A stretch of 34,130 bases of DNA from contig JAJYRH010000022.1 in the NCBI GenBank assembly GCA_021794205.1, positions 1 through 34,130 on the forward strand. Direction: 5' to 3'. The first letter of the stretch is position 1. Every line of letters begins with the position of its first letter. Positions 16,351 to 25,230 of this stretch are shown here, piece after piece. The notes beneath the pieces were generated by a model. The model was not told the DNA's origin. It saw nothing but the letters and a program-made list of their open reading frames with translations, and made no database searches. This DNA is from a bacterium. GTDB taxonomy: Bacteria > Vulcanimicrobiota > Vulcanimicrobiia > Vulcanimicrobiales > Vulcanimicrobiaceae. The position numbers and the translations under genes were made by a program.

Positions 16351-18293
16351 GCCACCGCAAATGGGTTGAGTAGTGCCCGAGCGCGCTTGCCGAGCAATTG
16401 CGTGATCGTGAAATGCTCCAGCCCCGGGACGATCGCGCGCACCACCGAGATCGGAAGATCGGGCGGCGAGAGATCGACCGCAACGACGCTCGCGAGGCCG
16501 TAGGCGCGCAGCGCTTCGAGCGTTCCGCGCAGGTCGGCGGCGAGATCGTCGCTACTGCGGTCGGTAAGGCCGACGAACGGAACCCGTTCGGCGGGGAGAT
16601 CGAGATACCAACGCCCAGTGGGCACCTCGCTCAAACGGCGTGCGTGATCGCCCATGATGCCCTTGGGTTCGTCGGCGCGTAGCATATCCTCACGCGCGGC
16701 TTGAATATCGACGACGCGGCTCTGCAGCGCTTCGGTGAGCGCGCGCGTGAGCGCGTGAGCCGGCGAGAGCGCGCACCCCAGCCCCATGTGCGCCATTGGG
16801 ATCGCCGCCTCGGGTTCGGAGATGGAGGCGAGCACCGTCATCGGCAATGGCGGTTCGTCGAGCGCAAATGCGTGCACGGTCAACCCGGCGCCGCGTAGTT
16901 CGCCGACGAGCCAATCGACGTTCGGCTCGCCGACCGGAAGCTCGATCTCCGGCATCAACGCTCGTTCGGTGGCGTCGGGACCGAGAAAAAACTTCGGTGC
17001 GAGCGAACAGCGCACGTGCGCGAGCGCCCATGCGTGCCGTTCGATCAGTTCGCAGAGTGCATGGTAGATCGCTTCGGTGAGATTGTTCCCCGAGGCGAGC
17101 CCGTTCGTGCTGGTCGTAGTGAAGAGTTTTTCTCCATACCACGGGCACTCCACCATCGCGAGCGGCACCGGAATCGGATCGCCCGAGAGCAGTTCGGTTC
17201 CGCGCACGCAATCGACGACGAGATCGCGGGCTTCGGGGCGCAGGCCGCACGCATCGAGATCGATCCGTTCGGCGACGCGGCGCAGCGATTCGCGGCGGCG
17301 CACGAGCGCCGCGCGCGCGCCGATCTGCCGCTCGCTCGCCTCCATCACCGCACTCGCGATCGCGCCCTCGCGCGTGATTCCCTTCCCGTTATAGACGCCG
17401 AGGAGATCGGGCGAATGCGGAACCATCGCGCTAAAGGTCGGGATGGTCGTGCGGTCGAGCAGCGTGGTATCGGCGACGCGCGTGATGCCGTAACGACGCC
17501 GCAACTCGGGTAATAGCGCGATCGTCTGCACGAAGGGAACCGCACGGTCGTACGTACCGGGCGCCTTCGGCATCGTTGCAGGCAGCACGATCGGCGAGGT
17601 ATCGCGCGGCTCCACACTCGCTGCGAACTGTGCGGTCGGCGCGGGGATATCGTTGCGACGCCACGGGCGCGCCAACGCACGCTGCACGCTTCGCAGAGCA
17701 AAGCGCGCATCGTGCCCTTTCAAGTCGCCTTCGGTTCGTGCAATCTCCAGCAAGCTCGCGTGGGCCCGCGCGGGCGCATGCGCGACGCAGCCCTCCCAAC
17801 TCCGCTCCATATAGTAGATCGCGCGCGATCCGGCGACAAACGCGTGCGCCTCCGGTGCGCTCAACACGCCGCGGCGCACCGCGAGCCAAGCGACGTATCG
17901 CACGTTGACCAACGGCACCGTCATTGCCGCGTGCGTCTGCGGGTGCGTGAGGAGCGCGACTTCGTCGTCGCCGTCGATCGCCTCGCAGGCGTACCACCGC
18001 GCGATCGCCCCGAAGGTGCGGAAGCCGTAGGGCGCGCACTCGACGCCGCGGAGCGCACCCATACTCGAGGCGCCGAACATCCGCGCGTGCGCGAGCGCGG
18101 CGAAACATTCTTTCGGCGAGGGCGCGAGATCGTGGTGGAAGACGCCGTCGAGGAGCAGCACGGCATCGTAGTCGCGAGCGGCGCGTTCGACATCGCCGCG
18201 CGCTGCCGGCGGCAAGTAGGAGGCGCCGGGAATAGCGATGCGGTCCCCGCTCGGAAGCGAGGGACCGCAAAAAATCGCGAGCGTTCCACCCAT
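16347..18293 (-). CDS. TfuA-YcaO fusion, peptide backbone-modifying enzyme
   Basis: The product is about 648 residues. Residues 2-195 form a TfuA domain: FCGPSLPSG, PAARGDVERAARDYDAVLLLDG, GASSMGALRG at about 74-83, and IDGDDEVALLTHPQTHAAMT. Residues about 250-648 form a YcaO domain: NGKGITREGAIASAVMEASE, TSTNGLASGNNLTEAIYHAL at about 394-413, and ELIERHAWALA, which carry the ATP-binding Glu residues. YcaO enzymes activate backbone amides with ATP to make azolines or, with TfuA partners, thioamides. Here both functions are on one chain. No other cyclodehydratase partner (E1-like or Ocin-ThiF) is nearby, favouring thioamide chemistry. The ATG at 18293 is preferred, with a GTG at 18314 possible. 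It lies about 20-40 bases after the redoxin gene and is coupled to the methyltransferase. Confidence 0.93.
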   Translation of the reverse strand: MGGTLAIFCGPSLPSGDRIAIPGASYLPPAARGDVERAARDYDAVLLLDGVFHHDLAPSPKECFAALAHARMFGASSMGALRGVECAPYGFRTFGAIARWYACEAIDGDDEVALLTHPQTHAAMTVPLVNVRYVAWLAVRRGVLSAPEAHAFVAGSRAIYYMERSWEGCVAHAPARAHASLLEIARTEGDLKGHDARFALRSVQRALARPWRRNDIPAPTAQFAASVEPRDTSPIVLPATMPKAPGTYDRAVPFVQTIALLPELRRRYGITRVADTTLLDRTTIPTFSAMVPHSPDLLGVYNGKGITREGAIASAVMEASERQIGARAALVRRRESLRRVAERIDLDACGLRPEARDLVVDCVRGTELLSGDPIPVPLAMVECPWYGEKLFTTTSTNGLASGNNLTEAIYHALCELIERHAWALAHVRCSLAPKFFLGPDATERALMPEIELPVGEPNVDWLVGELRGAGLTVHAFALDEPPLPMTVLASISEPEAAIPMAHMGLGCALSPAHALTRALTEALQSRVVDIQAAREDMLRADEPKGIMGDHARRLSEVPTGRWYLDLPAERVPFVGLTDRSSDDLAADLRGTLEALRAYGLASVVAVDLSPPDLPISVVRAIVPGLEHFTITQLLGKRARALLNPFAVA

Positions 18294-18334
18294 CGCGTCG
18301 CCACGTTGGCGCACGAGGGGCGCGAAACCTGGTG

Positions 18335-18796
18335 TTAGACCGGGGCTTCCTCGACGACCCGTTCGATCGCCGCGACCACGCGGTCGAAGCCTTTGCCGCC
18401 AGCTTGGAAGTGGCGCATCTCGTGATCGCGATTGAAAACGTAGAACGCCGGAACGAATTGGTTTTCAAAGCGGTCGACGAGCGTGTGCTCGTTATCGATC
18501 GCGCAGGGCTGCACGAGTTGCATTTCGCCGAGTGCGTCGGCTTCGACGGCGGCGATATCGAGCTCGCTCTCGGAGCGCGGTTGGTGGATCGCCACGAACG
18601 TAACGCCGAGCGGCGCGAAGCGTTCGCGCACGCGCGCGAACGCCTCCGCACTTTCGTGACAGAGGTGACAGCTCAGCGACCAAAAACTGACGACGACGGG
18701 CTTCCCAGCGAGTGCGTCGGCACTCGGCTCGCCGCCGTTACACCAGGTTGCAACCCCCTCCAACGATGGGAGGGGGCTGCGCATCCGGAGTGCCAT
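18335..18796 (-). CDS. Thioredoxin-fold redoxin (TlpA/ResA-like), cytoplasmic
   Basis: The product is 153 residues. The thioredoxin-like core VVVSFWSLSCHLCHESAEAF contains a CHLC (CxxC) redox pair, followed by FVAIHQPRSE and a cis-Pro region FVPAFYVFN. No signal peptide or membrane segment is present, unlike many TlpA/ResA proteins, so it is probably cytoplasmic. The ATG at 18796 overlaps the TAA of the peroxiredoxin gene (TAATG), giving tight coupling. It could be the electron donor that recycles that peroxiredoxin. The TfuA-YcaO gene follows within about 40 bases. An 8-bp GC stem inside its first codons (about 18755-18778) may affect translation. Confidence 0.85.
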   Translation of the reverse strand: MALRMRSPLPSLEGVATWCNGGEPSADALAGKPVVVSFWSLSCHLCHESAEAFARVRERFAPLGVTFVAIHQPRSESELDIAAVEADALGEMQLVQPCAIDNEHTLVDRFENQFVPAFYVFNRDHEMRHFQAGGKGFDRVVAAIERVVEEAPV

Positions 18797-19347
18797 TACG
18801 CCTTCTGGAGCAGCGCTTTGCCGGGCTTCCATTCCGCCGGGCAGAGCCCGCCGGTCTGAAGCGCCTGCAGCACGCGCAACGTTTCTTCGACGCTACGTCC
18901 GACATTATCGTCGGTGACGACGGCGTACTTCAGCACGCCCTCGGGATCGATGATGAAGAGCCCGCGCTGCGCAACGCCGCTCTTTTCGTCGAGAACGCCG
19001 TACGCACGCGCGACCGATTTCGTGAAATCGGAGACGAGCGGAAACTGCGTGCCGGCGATGCCGTTCTTCTCACGCGGCGTGTTCAGCCACGCCCAGTGGC
19101 TGAAGACCGAGTCGGTCGAACAGCCGAGAATCTCGCAATCGAATTCTTGGAACTCCGTCGCACGGTCGGAGAGCGCGGTGATCTCCGTCGGGCAGACGAA
19201 CGTGAAATCGAGCGGATAGAAGAAGAAAATCAACCATTTGCCGCGGTAATCGCTAAGCGAAATTTCTTTGCCTAGATCCTTCGCGCTGGTCGCACCCTTG
19301 GTGCTGGCCAACGTAAATTCCGGGGCTGCTTTACCAACCTGAACCAT
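18796..19347 (-). CDS. 2-Cys peroxiredoxin (AhpC/Prx1 type)
   Basis: The product is 183 residues. The peroxidatic Cys52 is in DFTFVCPTE and the resolving Cys169 in GGLCPAEW, the arrangement of typical 2-Cys AhpC/Prx1 enzymes that reduce peroxides. The GWNTP-like substrate region appears as AWLNTPRE, and GLFIIDPEG is also present. The ATG at 19347 gives MVQVGKAAPEF, the standard N-terminus. It heads a minus-strand run: peroxiredoxin, redoxin (1-base overlap), TfuA-YcaO, methyltransferase and the 94-residue peptide. Whether the two redox genes belong functionally to the modification cluster or only share its transcript is open. Confidence 0.95.
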   Translation of the reverse strand: MVQVGKAAPEFTLASTKGATSAKDLGKEISLSDYRGKWLIFFFYPLDFTFVCPTEITALSDRATEFQEFDCEILGCSTDSVFSHWAWLNTPREKNGIAGTQFPLVSDFTKSVARAYGVLDEKSGVAQRGLFIIDPEGVLKYAVVTDDNVGRSVEETLRVLQALQTGGLCPAEWKPGKALLQKA

Positions 19348-19493
19348 ACTTATTGAGTCTTCCTTACGCACGAGCGGATGGTGAGGGAAATCGGGCCGTT
19401 TCGGCCACTCGGTATGACGCGCGCCCGCCTGCCGAGGTTGCAAGCTCCCCACCGTCGCCGAAGGTGGCGTCAAATATATAATGTCCTATATAC

Positions 19494-19522
19494 TTGACAT
19501 TTTGTCTGCCTGTAGATACATT
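19494..19522 (+). promoter_or_regulatory. Sigma-70-type promoter, probable leaderless start
   Basis: TTGACA at 19494-19499, a 17-base spacer, then TACATT at 19517-19522. The predicted transcription start falls at about 19529, which is the ATG of the downstream membrane protein, and no Shine-Dalgarno is visible there. A second AT-rich box (TATAAT, 19477-19482) lies just upstream. The upstream spacer (19348-19480) also has a degenerate right arm of the dispersed repeat near 19405. Confidence 0.55.
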
Positions 19523-19528
19523 ACCGGC

Positions 19529-19858
19529 ATGATCGACCGCACAAATGGGCGCCGCTACCTCCTCGGGCGCCCCGCGCTGACCGGGCTCGAACGAACGCTT
19601 GCGGCCCTCCTGTCCATCCCGGGCATCGTCTTGCTCTTCTGTGCAATCGCGCGTCATGTGGCGCGCATCGACGAACTCCAACGGCAGATCCTCCTCGAAG
19701 GGATGGCGGTCGCCGGAGGGGTGACCGCGATGCTCGCCCTGACGGCGACGTTCCTGGGGAACGCCGGCATCGCGAACCCGCCGTCGTGGACGTGGTTCGT
19801 TTCGTTCATGGCCATTTTGCCGATCGGTGCGGCCGTCGCCAGCAGCCGCTACGAGTGA
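19529..19858 (+). CDS. Small membrane protein paired with XRE regulator
   Basis: The product is 109 residues with three hydrophobic segments (about 22-42, 53-74 and 82-102) and a basic N-terminus (MIDRTNGRRYLLGRP). An ATG at 19481 is also in frame but lies upstream of the promoter's expected start site, so 19529 is preferred. Its stop overlaps the GTG of the helix-turn-helix gene (GTGA). Membrane protein plus YozG-like regulator pairs of this kind are common in bacteria, but their role is usually unknown. I assign no function. Confidence 0.75.
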   Translation: MIDRTNGRRYLLGRPALTGLERTLAALLSIPGIVLLFCAIARHVARIDELQRQILLEGMAVAGGVTAMLALTATFLGNAGIANPPSWTWFVSFMAILPIGAAVASSRYE

Positions 19859-20055
19859 AGAATCGCCTACGCGTGCTGCGCGCCGAGCACGAGCTCACGC
19901 AAGCCGATCTTGCCGACCGCGTGGGCGTCTCGCGGCAAACCATCGTCGCACTGGAAGCCGGAAAATATGCGCCGTCGCTGACGCTCGCCTTCAAACTCTC
20001 CAAGCTCTTCGTGCAGCCGGTCGAACGCATCTTCGATCCCGAATCGTTCGAATAG
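19855..20055 (+). CDS. XRE-family (YozG-like) helix-turn-helix regulator
   Basis: The product is 66 residues, essentially one HTH_3 domain: KNRLRVLRAEHELTQADLAD, then VSRQTIVALEAGKYAPSL and a C-terminal helix ending VERIFDPESFE. The start is a GTG at 19855 overlapping the previous stop, so it is translationally coupled to the membrane protein. It likely binds a nearby operator and may autoregulate the pair. The porin and kdp genes begin 75 bases downstream on the same strand, so it might influence them, though nothing in the sequence shows this. Confidence 0.9.
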   Translation: MKNRLRVLRAEHELTQADLADRVGVSRQTIVALEAGKYAPSLTLAFKLSKLFVQPVERIFDPESFE

Positions 20056-20130
20056 GAGCCGACCTCTCGCGCGACCGAGCGGCTAGGCCGATCGGCGTAT
20101 AGGCAAGCTCGCGACTTGGCGCTAGCATCG

Positions 20131-21273
20131 ATGATGATGCCGAACCATTTCGCAGCTGCGGTCGCTCTCGGTGCCATCGCGGCTTCTCGTGCGGTTGCGG
20201 CCGCCTCTCCGTCGCCGATACCGCTCCCAACGCCGGCGCCGTTCGTTCGCGCGAGCGGCGTCTACAGCATCGTTGGGTTCCGCAGCTTCGGGGTGAACGC
20301 GAGCGGCGCACTCGATACGCCGACGGGCGCCGATCTCGCCGATCGTGCGGATATCGGAACGATTCTTCTCAACGTTACCGTGCGCGACGCGAAATTCTCG
20401 GGAGCGGCAACGATCGGAGGCTACGCATTCCCTACCGTCGGTTCGGCGCTGAATCCAACCTTTCAAAAAGCGGCGAACGCATCGCTCTATGGCGCTCTTC
20501 CTTTGGTCGATCTCGCGTACGCACCAAACGCAAACCTCACGGTCGCGGTCGGGAAATTTTCGTCGCTCTTAGGACCGGAAGATCCCTTCACCTATCAAAA
20601 TATCAACATCGAACGCGGCCTCGGTTGGGAGCTCGAACCGACGATCGTCCGCGGCGCGCGACTGACCTACACCAACGCCGCTTGGAGCGCGGCCGTCGAG
20701 GAGGACGACGGCTTTTATTCCGGGCACCTTGGAACGCTTTCCTGGACGATCGCTTACGCCCCAAGCGCGGCGACCTCGCTCGCTTTCGCAGCCGTTACTC
20801 CTCCGAGCGGTTCGGGACCGAATGCTACCACCTCGATCGCCAACAAGTCCGAATACGATTTTATGTATGCGCGAAAGATCGGGAAGTGGAATCTTCAACC
20901 GTCCTTGCTCTTCGTGCGTTCGCCCGCCGCCGCATCGTTGAACTATATCGCAGAGGGACGCGCGACCGTCGCAGGCCTGCTCGGCAGCTACGAGTTTTCC
21001 CCACGCTTTTCTCTTGGTTTTCGTTACGAAGACGCACGGGACGCGAGCTCACCGAATGCGCCCGGCGCGAATGCCGACCTTCTCGGTTTCGGTCCGGGAT
21101 CGGCCGCGCAAACTTTTACCCTTACCCCCGCATACCGGCTCGGAACGTGCTTCGTACGCCTTGAGATCGCACGCATCGCGCTCTCCGCGTATCGGGCCGG
21201 ATTCGGCTTCGGCAGAGCCGGAGACGGGAACGCTCAAACTCGGATCGGTTTGGAACTTGGAGTACGATCGTAA
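20131..21273 (+). CDS. Outer-membrane beta-barrel porin-like protein
   Basis: The product is 380 residues. A signal peptide (about 1-23, MMMPNHFAAAVALGAIAASRAVAAA) is followed by alternating polar/hydrophobic strands, for example LGWELEPTIVRGARLTYTN, SLGFRYEDARDAS and a final FGRAGDGNAQTRIGLELGV strand. It resembles OmpL-like 'putative beta-barrel porin-2' proteins (PF07642). ATGs at 20131, 20134 and 20137 are all possible, and a TTG at 20116 is less likely. Its TAA overlaps the ATG of the next small gene (TAATG), so it is the first gene of the kdp operon. It may let potassium or other ions cross the outer membrane; this is inferred from position. Confidence 0.8.
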   Translation: MMMPNHFAAAVALGAIAASRAVAAASPSPIPLPTPAPFVRASGVYSIVGFRSFGVNASGALDTPTGADLADRADIGTILLNVTVRDAKFSGAATIGGYAFPTVGSALNPTFQKAANASLYGALPLVDLAYAPNANLTVAVGKFSSLLGPEDPFTYQNINIERGLGWELEPTIVRGARLTYTNAAWSAAVEEDDGFYSGHLGTLSWTIAYAPSAATSLAFAAVTPPSGSGPNATTSIANKSEYDFMYARKIGKWNLQPSLLFVRSPAAASLNYIAEGRATVAGLLGSYEFSPRFSLGFRYEDARDASSPNAPGANADLLGFGPGSAAQTFTLTPAYRLGTCFVRLEIARIALSAYRAGFGFGRAGDGNAQTRIGLELGVRS

Positions 21274-21359
21274 TGCTCTATCTCGCCGCGCTCGTCGCGC
21301 TATCCGCCCTCTTCTTCGCGCTCGCCGAACTCTACGTTCGGGCGACCGCAAAGCTGTAA
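21273..21359 (+). CDS. 28-residue membrane peptide upstream of kdpF
   Basis: The ATG overlaps the porin stop (TAATG). The product is one hydrophobic helix, MLYLAALVALSALFFALAEL, then a short basic tail (YVRATAKL). It is separate from KdpF, which follows 7 bases later. Similar tiny proteins of the type '..FFALALAYVRGC..L' precede kdpF in other bacteria, as far as I recall. I infer an accessory subunit of the Kdp complex. It is too short for routine gene calling. Confidence 0.72.
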   Translation: MLYLAALVALSALFFALAELYVRATAKL

Positions 21360-21366
21360 TCGTGCG

Positions 21367-21453
21367 ATGATCGATGCAATCGTTGGGCTAGCGCTCACGA
21401 TCGCCATCCTCGCGTACCTCACGTATGCGATGCTGCGCCCCGAGCGCTTTTAG
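21367..21453 (+). CDS. kdpF: KdpF, small subunit of the K+-transporting ATPase
   Basis: The product is 28 residues: a single membrane helix (IVGLALTIAILAYLTYAML) ending in RPERF, the standard KdpF ending. KdpF stabilises the KdpFABC complex in the inner membrane. It lies 9 bases before kdpA, with GGAATCG close to the kdpA start. Length and ending match the family well. Confidence 0.92.
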   Translation: MIDAIVGLALTIAILAYLTYAMLRPERF

Positions 21454-21462
21454 GAATCGCCG

Positions 21463-23163
21463 ATGACGCTTACCGGGTGGCTTCAAGCCGTCGTCATTTT
21501 CGCCGTTCTCATCGCCTGCACGAAACCGCTCGGTTCGTATATGTTCGCGGTTTTCACCGGCCGGCGCACCTGGCTCACCCCGCTCATCGCACCGCTCGAG
21601 CGCGCGCTCTACCGCATTACCGGCGTTCGAGCCGACGACGAAATGAACTGGCGGCAATACGCCTTGGCGATGTTGGGATTTTCCTTCGTGGGCTTTGCAT
21701 ATCTTTTCGCGTTGCTCCTCGTTCAAGGCTCGCTTCCACTCAATCCGCAACACTTTCCAAGCCTTTCCCCCGGCTTGGCGTGGAACACCGCGATCAGTTT
21801 TCTCACCAACACCAACTGGCAGTTTTATGCGGGCGAGAGCACGATGAGCTATCTCTCGCAGATGGCCGGGCTCGCTTGGCACAACTTCGTTTCGGCGGGC
21901 GTTGGTATCGCCATCGCCGTTGCCGTCGTGCGCGGTTTTGCCGCTAAGGGGGCCGGCTCGCTCGGAAACTTTTGGGTCGATCTCACGCGAGCATGCCTCT
22001 ACGTCCTCCTCCCGATTTCGATCGTCGCAGCGCTCGTTTTAACGGCGCAAGGGGTACCGCAAAATCTCAACGCTTATCGAACCGTCACCACGATCGCCGG
22101 AGGGAAACAAACGATCGTCGGCGGGCCGATCGCTTCGCAAGAAGCCATTAAGGAGCTCGGGACCAACGGCGGCGGTTACGTCAACGCCAACTCGGCGTCG
22201 CCGAACGAAAACCCCACGCCGCTCACCAACGCGCTCGAAATATTTCTCATCCTCCTCATCGCCTCCGGCCTTACCTACACGTACGGCAAAATGGTCGGCG
22301 ATACGCGACAGGGTTGGGCAATCTTTGCCGCGATGTTCGCCCTTTTTTGGCTCGGTTTCGCAGCGATCTATCATGCCGAAGCATCCGGGAACCCGCTCGT
22401 CCACCAACTTGCCGTTCGCGGCGGAAACATGGAGGGGAAAGAGACGAGGTTCGGCGTAGCGGGTTCCTCGCTATTCATCGAGGCGACGACCGGCACGTCG
22501 ACGGGCGCCGTCAATGCGTCGATCGACTCGTTTATGCCGATCGGCGGCCTCGTCGCGCTTCTCAATCTCCAGCTCGGAGAGATCGCTCCCGGAGGCGTCG
22601 GTAGCGGGCTCTACGCGATGTTGGAGTTCGTCGTCCTCACCGTATTTATCGCCGGCCTGATGGTCGGCCGAACCCCAGAACTCCTTGGGAAAAAAATCGA
22701 GCGACGCGAAGTTCAGTTGGCGATCCTCGCAATACTCGTCACGCCGATCTTCGTTCTCATACCGACGGCGCTCGCCGCCCTGCTCCCGGCGGGAAGTTCG
22801 ACGCTCGGGAATGCCGGCCCGCACGGATTTTCCGAAATTCTCTACGCATTTTCATCGACGAATGCAAATAACGGGAGCGCCTTTGCCGGCCTCGGCGGAG
22901 ATCGATTTTATTATATCGCTACTGGAATCTCGATGTTTTTCGGTCGCTTTTTCGTCGCCATTCCCATGCTGGCGCTCGCCGGATCGCTCGCAGAAAAGCG
23001 ACCGGTTGCGGCGGGAGCGGGCACGTTTTCAACCGCCTCTCCCACCTTCGTTTTGCTACTCTTAGGGACGATTCTCATCGTCGGCGCGCTGACGTTTTTG
23101 CCGGCGGACGCCCTCGGTCCGATTGCCGACCATTACCTCTTGTACGCCGGGAGAACTTTCTAA
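21463..23163 (+). CDS. kdpA: KdpA, potassium channel-like subunit of KdpFABC
   Basis: The product is 566 residues, the usual size. It is an integral inner-membrane protein with about ten helices, related to the SKT potassium transporter superfamily. Selectivity-filter segments are recognisable: [33 protein letters not shown] and, near the end, [11 protein letters not shown]. It binds K+ and passes it to KdpB. The ATG at 21463 fits the N-terminus MTLTGWLQ. Its TAA overlaps the kdpB ATG (TAATG). Confidence 0.97.
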   Translation: MTLTGWLQAVVIFAVLIACTKPLGSYMFAVFTGRRTWLTPLIAPLERALYRITGVRADDEMNWRQYALAMLGFSFVGFAYLFALLLVQGSLPLNPQHFPSLSPGLAWNTAISFLTNTNWQFYAGESTMSYLSQMAGLAWHNFVSAGVGIAIAVAVVRGFAAKGAGSLGNFWVDLTRACLYVLLPISIVAALVLTAQGVPQNLNAYRTVTTIAGGKQTIVGGPIASQEAIKELGTNGGGYVNANSASPNENPTPLTNALEIFLILLIASGLTYTYGKMVGDTRQGWAIFAAMFALFWLGFAAIYHAEASGNPLVHQLAVRGGNMEGKETRFGVAGSSLFIEATTGTSTGAVNASIDSFMPIGGLVALLNLQLGEIAPGGVGSGLYAMLEFVVLTVFIAGLMVGRTPELLGKKIERREVQLAILAILVTPIFVLIPTALAALLPAGSSTLGNAGPHGFSEILYAFSSTNANNGSAFAGLGGDRFYYIATGISMFFGRFFVAIPMLALAGSLAEKRPVAAGAGTFSTASPTFVLLLLGTILIVGALTFLPADALGPIADHYLLYAGRTF

Positions 23164-25226
23164 TGCCTTCCGAACGGGCTTTGCAGCGGCACGCGAAGGC
23201 GCGCCCGTTACTCGAACCGCGCATCCTTCGTTCCGCACTGCGCGATGCGTTCGTCAAACTCGATCCCCGCGTTCAGGCCCGTAACCCGGTGATGTTCGTC
23301 GTTGAGGTAGGCGCCGTCCTGACGAGCATCTATTGGGGGCATGCATTTTTCGCTCGAGAAAGCTCGTCGGGGTTCGATTTCGCGATCTCGGCTTGGCTCT
23401 GGTTTACCGTGCTCTTTGCAAATTTTGCCGAAGCCGCCGCGGAGGGCCGGGGGAAAGCCCAAGCCGAGCATCTTCGGCGCACGAAGAGCGACACGGTCGC
23501 GTATCGGCGATCGCCGGAAGGTTCGATCGAGGCAATTTCGGCGAACCTGCTACGCCGTGACGATATCGTCGTCGTTCGCGCCGGCGAAATCATTCCCGGA
23601 GACGGCGAAATCGTCGAGGGTGCTGCAACCGTCGACGAATCGGCTATCACCGGCGAATCCGCTCCCGTCGTGCGCGAGGCGGGCGGCGACCGAAGCGCCG
23701 TAACCGGTGGTACGCGCGTGCTCTCCGATGCAATCGTCGTCCGCATCGCTGCAAATCCGGGGGAGAGCTTCCTCGACCGAATGATCGCACTGGTCGAAGG
23801 CGCGCAACGCCAGAAGACTCCGAACGAAATCGCCCTGTCGATCCTTCTTTCCGCCCTAACGATCGTCTTCGTTATCGTCGTCGCCTCGCTCTATCCATAT
23901 ATCTCATTCGCCGGTTCGCATGCGAGCATCGTCGTCCTCACGGCGTTATTGGTTTGCTTGATCCCAACGACCATCGGGGGCCTTCTCAGTGCGATCGGTA
24001 TTGCGGGAATGGATCGCGTGATGCAGCGCAACGTGCTCGCAACGAGCGGGCGCGCCGTAGAAGCGGCGGGCGATGTCGACACGCTTTTACTCGATAAAAC
24101 GGGGACCATTACGCTCGGCAACCGCCAGGCATCCGATCTTTTGGCCGAAGAGGGCGTGGAGATCGAGCGCGCGGCGCGAGCGGCGTGGCTCTCCTCGGTC
24201 GCCGACGAAACGCCGGAAGGCCGTTCGATCGTCACCTTCGCGCAAAATCTTCTCGGCTCCGCAGCGTCGGAGCGGACTCCCGAAGGAACGACGTTCGTTC
24301 CGTTTAGCGCCTATACGCGCATGAGCGGGGTCGATCTACCCGACGGTACCAAAATTCGCAAAGGGGCTCCCGATTCTGTGCTCGCGTGGTGCAACGAGTT
24401 TGGGCCGGTCCACACCGGCCTGATGCCCGATATCGAACGTATCGCCCGGCGAGGCGAGACGCCGCTTCTGCTCGCCGTGAACGGAAACGTCGTTGCCACG
24501 ATCGCTCTCAAAGATATTCTCAAACCCATGATGGGCGAACGCTTCGCCAGGTTGCGCGCGATGGGCATTCGCACGGTGATGATCACCGGAGATAATCCGC
24601 TTACGGCGGCGGCGATCGCAAAGGAGGCCGGCGTCGACGATTTTCTCGCCGAAGCGACTCCCGAAGCAAAGATGAATCTCATCAAGCACGAGCAGGCTTC
24701 CGGGCGTCTCGTGGCCATGACCGGCGACGGCACCAACGACGCGCCCGCGCTCGCTCAAGCCGACGTTGGAGTGGCGATGAATTCCGGCACGCAGGCCGCG
24801 AAGGAAGCCGCGAATATGATCGACCTCGATTCCGATCCGACGAAGCTCATCGAAGTGGTCGAGATCGGAAAGCAGCTGCTCATGACGCGCGGGGCGCTGA
24901 CGACCTTTTCCATCGCCAACGATGTGGCAAAATATTTCGCGATCCTCCCCGCACTTTTCGTCGCCGCTTACCCGCAAATGAGCGGACTCAACCTCATGCA
25001 TCTCGCGACGCCGCAGAGCGCCATCCTGTCGGCGGTGATTTTTAACGCGCTCGTCATCATCGCGCTCATTCCCCTCGCCCTACGCGGCGTGCGATACCAA
25101 CCACGCGGTGCGGCCGTCGCCCTCCGCACGAACGTACTCATCTACGGCCTCGGCGGCGTTATCGTTCCGTTTATCGGCATCAAAGCGATCGATTTGCTCC
25201 TCCAAGCACTCCATCTGGCCGGGTGA
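23163..25226 (+). CDS. kdpB: KdpB, P-type ATPase subunit
   Basis: The product is 687 residues. The actuator motif TGESAPV, the phosphorylation motif DKTGT with the acceptor Asp near 311, the nucleotide-binding KGAPDSV region and the hinge motif [16 protein letters not shown] are all present. KdpB hydrolyses ATP to drive high-affinity K+ import with KdpA, KdpC and KdpF. The ATG at 23163 overlaps the kdpA stop, and kdpC follows after four bases. No deviation from the family is seen. Confidence 0.97.
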   Translation: MPSERALQRHAKARPLLEPRILRSALRDAFVKLDPRVQARNPVMFVVEVGAVLTSIYWGHAFFARESSSGFDFAISAWLWFTVLFANFAEAAAEGRGKAQAEHLRRTKSDTVAYRRSPEGSIEAISANLLRRDDIVVVRAGEIIPGDGEIVEGAATVDESAITGESAPVVREAGGDRSAVTGGTRVLSDAIVVRIAANPGESFLDRMIALVEGAQRQKTPNEIALSILLSALTIVFVIVVASLYPYISFAGSHASIVVLTALLVCLIPTTIGGLLSAIGIAGMDRVMQRNVLATSGRAVEAAGDVDTLLLDKTGTITLGNRQASDLLAEEGVEIERAARAAWLSSVADETPEGRSIVTFAQNLLGSAASERTPEGTTFVPFSAYTRMSGVDLPDGTKIRKGAPDSVLAWCNEFGPVHTGLMPDIERIARRGETPLLLAVNGNVVATIALKDILKPMMGERFARLRAMGIRTVMITGDNPLTAAAIAKEAGVDDFLAEATPEAKMNLIKHEQASGRLVAMTGDGTNDAPALAQADVGVAMNSGTQAAKEAANMIDLDSDPTKLIEVVEIGKQLLMTRGALTTFSIANDVAKYFAILPALFVAAYPQMSGLNLMHLATPQSAILSAVIFNALVIIALIPLALRGVRYQPRGAAVALRTNVLIYGLGGVIVPFIGIKAIDLLLQALHLAG

Positions 25227-25230
25227 ATCC

